NCBI GenBank assembly: GCA_013399855.1
Contig: VXAY01006798.1
Location: forward strand, 159,808 to 223,807
Direction: 5' to 3'
DNA length: 64,000 nucleotides
DNA from: Oxyruncus cristatus
Lineage: Eukaryota > Chordata > Aves > Passeriformes > Cotingidae
In this document: positions 62,080 through 64,000 of the stretch, one piece after another
Layout of the letters: every line of letters begins with the position of its first letter
Numbering within the stretch: position 1 is the first letter of the stretch
Notes under the pieces: model-generated
The model's input: the letters and a program-made list of their open reading frames with translations, nothing else
Database searches by the model: none
Told to the model about the DNA's origin: nothing
Made by a program: the position numbers and the translations under genes

Positions 62080-62492
62080 TTTGATCTCCCCATGTGGGGC
62101 TACCCTGCTGTTGCCCCACCGAGGAGAAACCTTCAGCGGGGTCTCGCCCCGCAAAGCCCAGCCCGTGTGTGTGTGCGTGTGCCCCGCTCGCCGAGGCTGA
62201 GGGCGGCGGGCGCGAAGGCGGCGGGAGCGGCGGCCGTTGCGCCTTTAACGGCGGGCGGAGGAGGAGGCGGAGGAGGAGGAGGGCCGGGGCTGCGCTGGGT
62301 GACATCAGTGGGTTTGGCTCCGGGGCTCAATGGAAACTGGGTGAGCGCCGGGCTGTGCCGAGCACACGCCGGCTGGAGGGGACGGCGAGCGGGCGGGAGG
62401 CGGCAGGCAGCGCCGCGCCGCGCCGAGCCGAGCGAAGGAGGGACGCGCCGGGCACGGCCGCCACCAGCCCTCCCCAATCCTCCGTCATCCTC
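62080..62492 (+). promoter_or_regulatory. CpG island, probable CSNK1E promoter and first exon
   Basis: Very GC- and CpG-rich from about 62130, with runs of GGCGG/GAGGAGG and 'gccgcgccgcgccgagccga'. A CRE-like TGACATCA occurs at 62300-62307. It is cut by the gap at 62493. Synteny with human 22q13.1 predicts the 5' end of CSNK1E on this strand. No CSNK1E coding exon is inside the window, so the assignment rests on position only. Confidence 0.5.
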
Positions 62493-63171
62493 NNNNNNNN
62501 NNNNNNNNNNNNNNNNNNNNNNNNNNNNNNNNNNNNNNNNNNNNNNNNNNNNNNNNNNNNNNNNNNNNNNNNNNNNNNNNNNNNNNNNNNNNNNNNNNNN
62601 NNNNNNNNNNNNNNNNNNNNNNNNNNNNNNNNNNNNNNNNNNNNNNNNNNNNNNNNNNNNNNNNNNNNNNNNNNNNNNNNNNNNNNNNNNNNNNNNNNNN
62701 NNNNNNNNNNNNNNNNNNNNNNNNNNNNNNNNNNNNNNNNNNNNNNNNNNNNNNNNNNNNNNNNNNNNNNNNNNNNNNNNNNNNNNNNNNNNNNNNNNNN
62801 NNNNNNNNNNNNNNNNNNNNNNNNNNNNNNNNNNNNNNNNNNNNNNNNNNNNNNNNNNNNNNNNNNNNNNNNNNNNNNNNNNNNNNNNNNNNNNNNNNNN
62901 NNNNNNNNNNNNNNNNNNNNNNNNNNNNNNNNNNNNNNNNNNNNNNNNNNNNNNNNNNNNNNNNNNNNNNNNNNNNNNNNNNNNNNNNNNNNNNNNNNNN
63001 NNNNNNNNNNNNNNNNNNNNNNNNNNNNNNNNNNNNNNNNNNNNNNNNNNNNNNNNNNNNNNNNNNNNNNNNNNNNNNNNNNNNNNNNNNNNNNNNNNNN
63101 NNNNNNNNNNNNNNNNNNNNNNNNNNNNNNNNNNNNNNNNNNNNNNNNNNNNNNNNNNNNNNNNNNNNNNN
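62493..63171. other. Assembly gap, 679 N
   Basis: Unresolved bases within the CpG island. The right flank is ordinary AT/T-rich sequence, so the island's downstream edge and any splice donor are hidden. Confidence 1.
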
Positions 63172-64000
63172 TTTTCCTGTTGCGGCTATTTCTTCCTCAA
63201 ATGTAGTCTAAATGCTCTGTGCATGGGGTTTCTTCTCTCCCCCCACCTTATTTGCTCCTCTCCTTATTGTAAGTGTGAAAGGGTCTGGAGGGGTTTGATG
63301 TTTTGCCTTTCAATCAAATCGTTTTTGTTTTTTTTTTTTCTTTTTTCCATCCCCTTTTTAAGCCAGTTCAAATTACTGTTTTGCCAGGCTCTTCCTTTAT
63401 TTTCTTCATATCCCCCCTCCCCCGCCAAAAAGAAAAAAAAAAAAAGCCGTGTAAAGCCTCCATGGTCTATGAGCAAAGCAGCCCCCACTCCCCAGACTTC
63501 CACTGAAAGCCGGAGCGGTGCTGGGATCGGCAGCCTCCATTATGGAACCGTGGGTTTGGTTTTGCGTGGCCTTTGCTAGACAGGGCATCTTCTCATTCCT
63601 GACCCCCTCGGGTGGGACAGAGGTGGCCTTCCTGTACCCCAGCCCTCTTCCCCCACCCAAGATGGTCCCTGCATCTTTGGTCGCCATCGTATCTGGCACA
63701 GCAGTGTGGTATCAACTCTTATCGTGTGTTTATATAATGGTCTTTGTGCCTGTACGTGGGTATTTTATATTATATAAAAGGGGCTGGTGCAAAATGGGGT
63801 GTGTGTGTGTGTGTAAGCAGCGCTGACGGCTGGATAGTATTATTATTTTTCTGAGGCTGTGTAGTATTGGATATTCACGTATGCAAACGCTCATGCAGAG
63901 CACACAGTCGCTTTGAGGTTGTATGTGTGTTAATCCCTTATGGAAAACTAAATGGTTTAACTAAATGATTGCCTTGCAGCCCCTGGGAATGCTGCCTTGG
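63172..64000. other. Sequence right of the gap, likely intron of the CpG-island gene
   Basis: T-rich then mixed sequence without coding signal. It contains a short (GT)n stretch near 63799-63814, preceded by 'tatattatataaaagg', which resembles a TATA box but has no other support. Confidence 0.4.

Noticed and set aside
62077..63579. 500-codon frame across the CpG island
   Set aside because: Most of it is translated Ns; the rest is CpG-island sequence and T-rich intron.
63765..63785. TATA box upstream of a (GT)n stretch
   Set aside because: The motif stands alone in AT-rich sequence right of the CpG island, without any downstream exon.

Overview
The window is nuclear DNA from a vertebrate, almost certainly a bird. 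Genes are split by GT-AG introns. The interspersed repeats are mainly 5'-truncated CR1 LINEs, plus one LTR of a type common in bird genomes. Gene order and orientation (DDX17 forward, KDELR3 reverse, KCNJ4 forward, then a CpG island) match the human 22q13.1 block CSNK1E-KCNJ4-KDELR3-DDX17 read in the opposite direction. There is no bacterial, phage or CRISPR-like content.

Layout. (1) 1-17.8 kb: DDX17, a DEAD-box RNA helicase, from its second coding exon to its poly(A) sites; the first exon lies off the left edge. All splice phases could be followed. A 14-base run of N hides the proline-rich C-terminus. (2) 17.8-24.4 kb: KDELR3 on the minus strand, an ER-retrieval receptor, complete in five coding exons that encode 214 residues. 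The last coding exon is only 41 nt and lies 2.8 kb from exon 4. DDX17 and KDELR3 end tail to tail, with poly(A) signals within about 45 bp. (3) 24.4-37.7 kb: no coding gene. It holds a CT-rich simple repeat and a purine-rich candidate 5' exon for KCNJ4 near 29.3-29.8 kb. (4) 37.7-39.9 kb: a solo LTR with a 5-bp target duplication, followed 8 bp later by an apparently intronless gene. That gene encodes a 408-residue acidic/coiled-coil protein related at its C-terminus to the endosomal trafficking regulator ENTR1 (SDCCAG3). (5) 42.4-45.95 kb: KCNJ4 (Kir2.3). A 61-nt upstream exon at 42375-42435 supplies MGSVRVN and two bases of the next codon, and splices in phase to the main exon. The result is a Kir2.1-like N-terminus that the mammalian Kir2.3 start lacks. 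(6) 46-62 kb: non-coding, with CR1 fragments, a MIR-like fragment and a pentanucleotide satellite. (7) 62.1-64 kb: a CpG island broken by a 679-base assembly gap, probably the promoter and first exon of CSNK1E, whose coding exons would lie beyond the right edge.

The genes are a conserved syntenic neighbourhood, not a pathway. DDX17 acts in RNA processing, KDELR3 in Golgi-to-ER retrieval, and KCNJ4 in setting resting potential. The least expected items are the ENTR1-like gene with a 12-heptad, asparagine-rich coiled coil encoded by 21-nt repeats, and the short KCNJ4 N-terminal exon.
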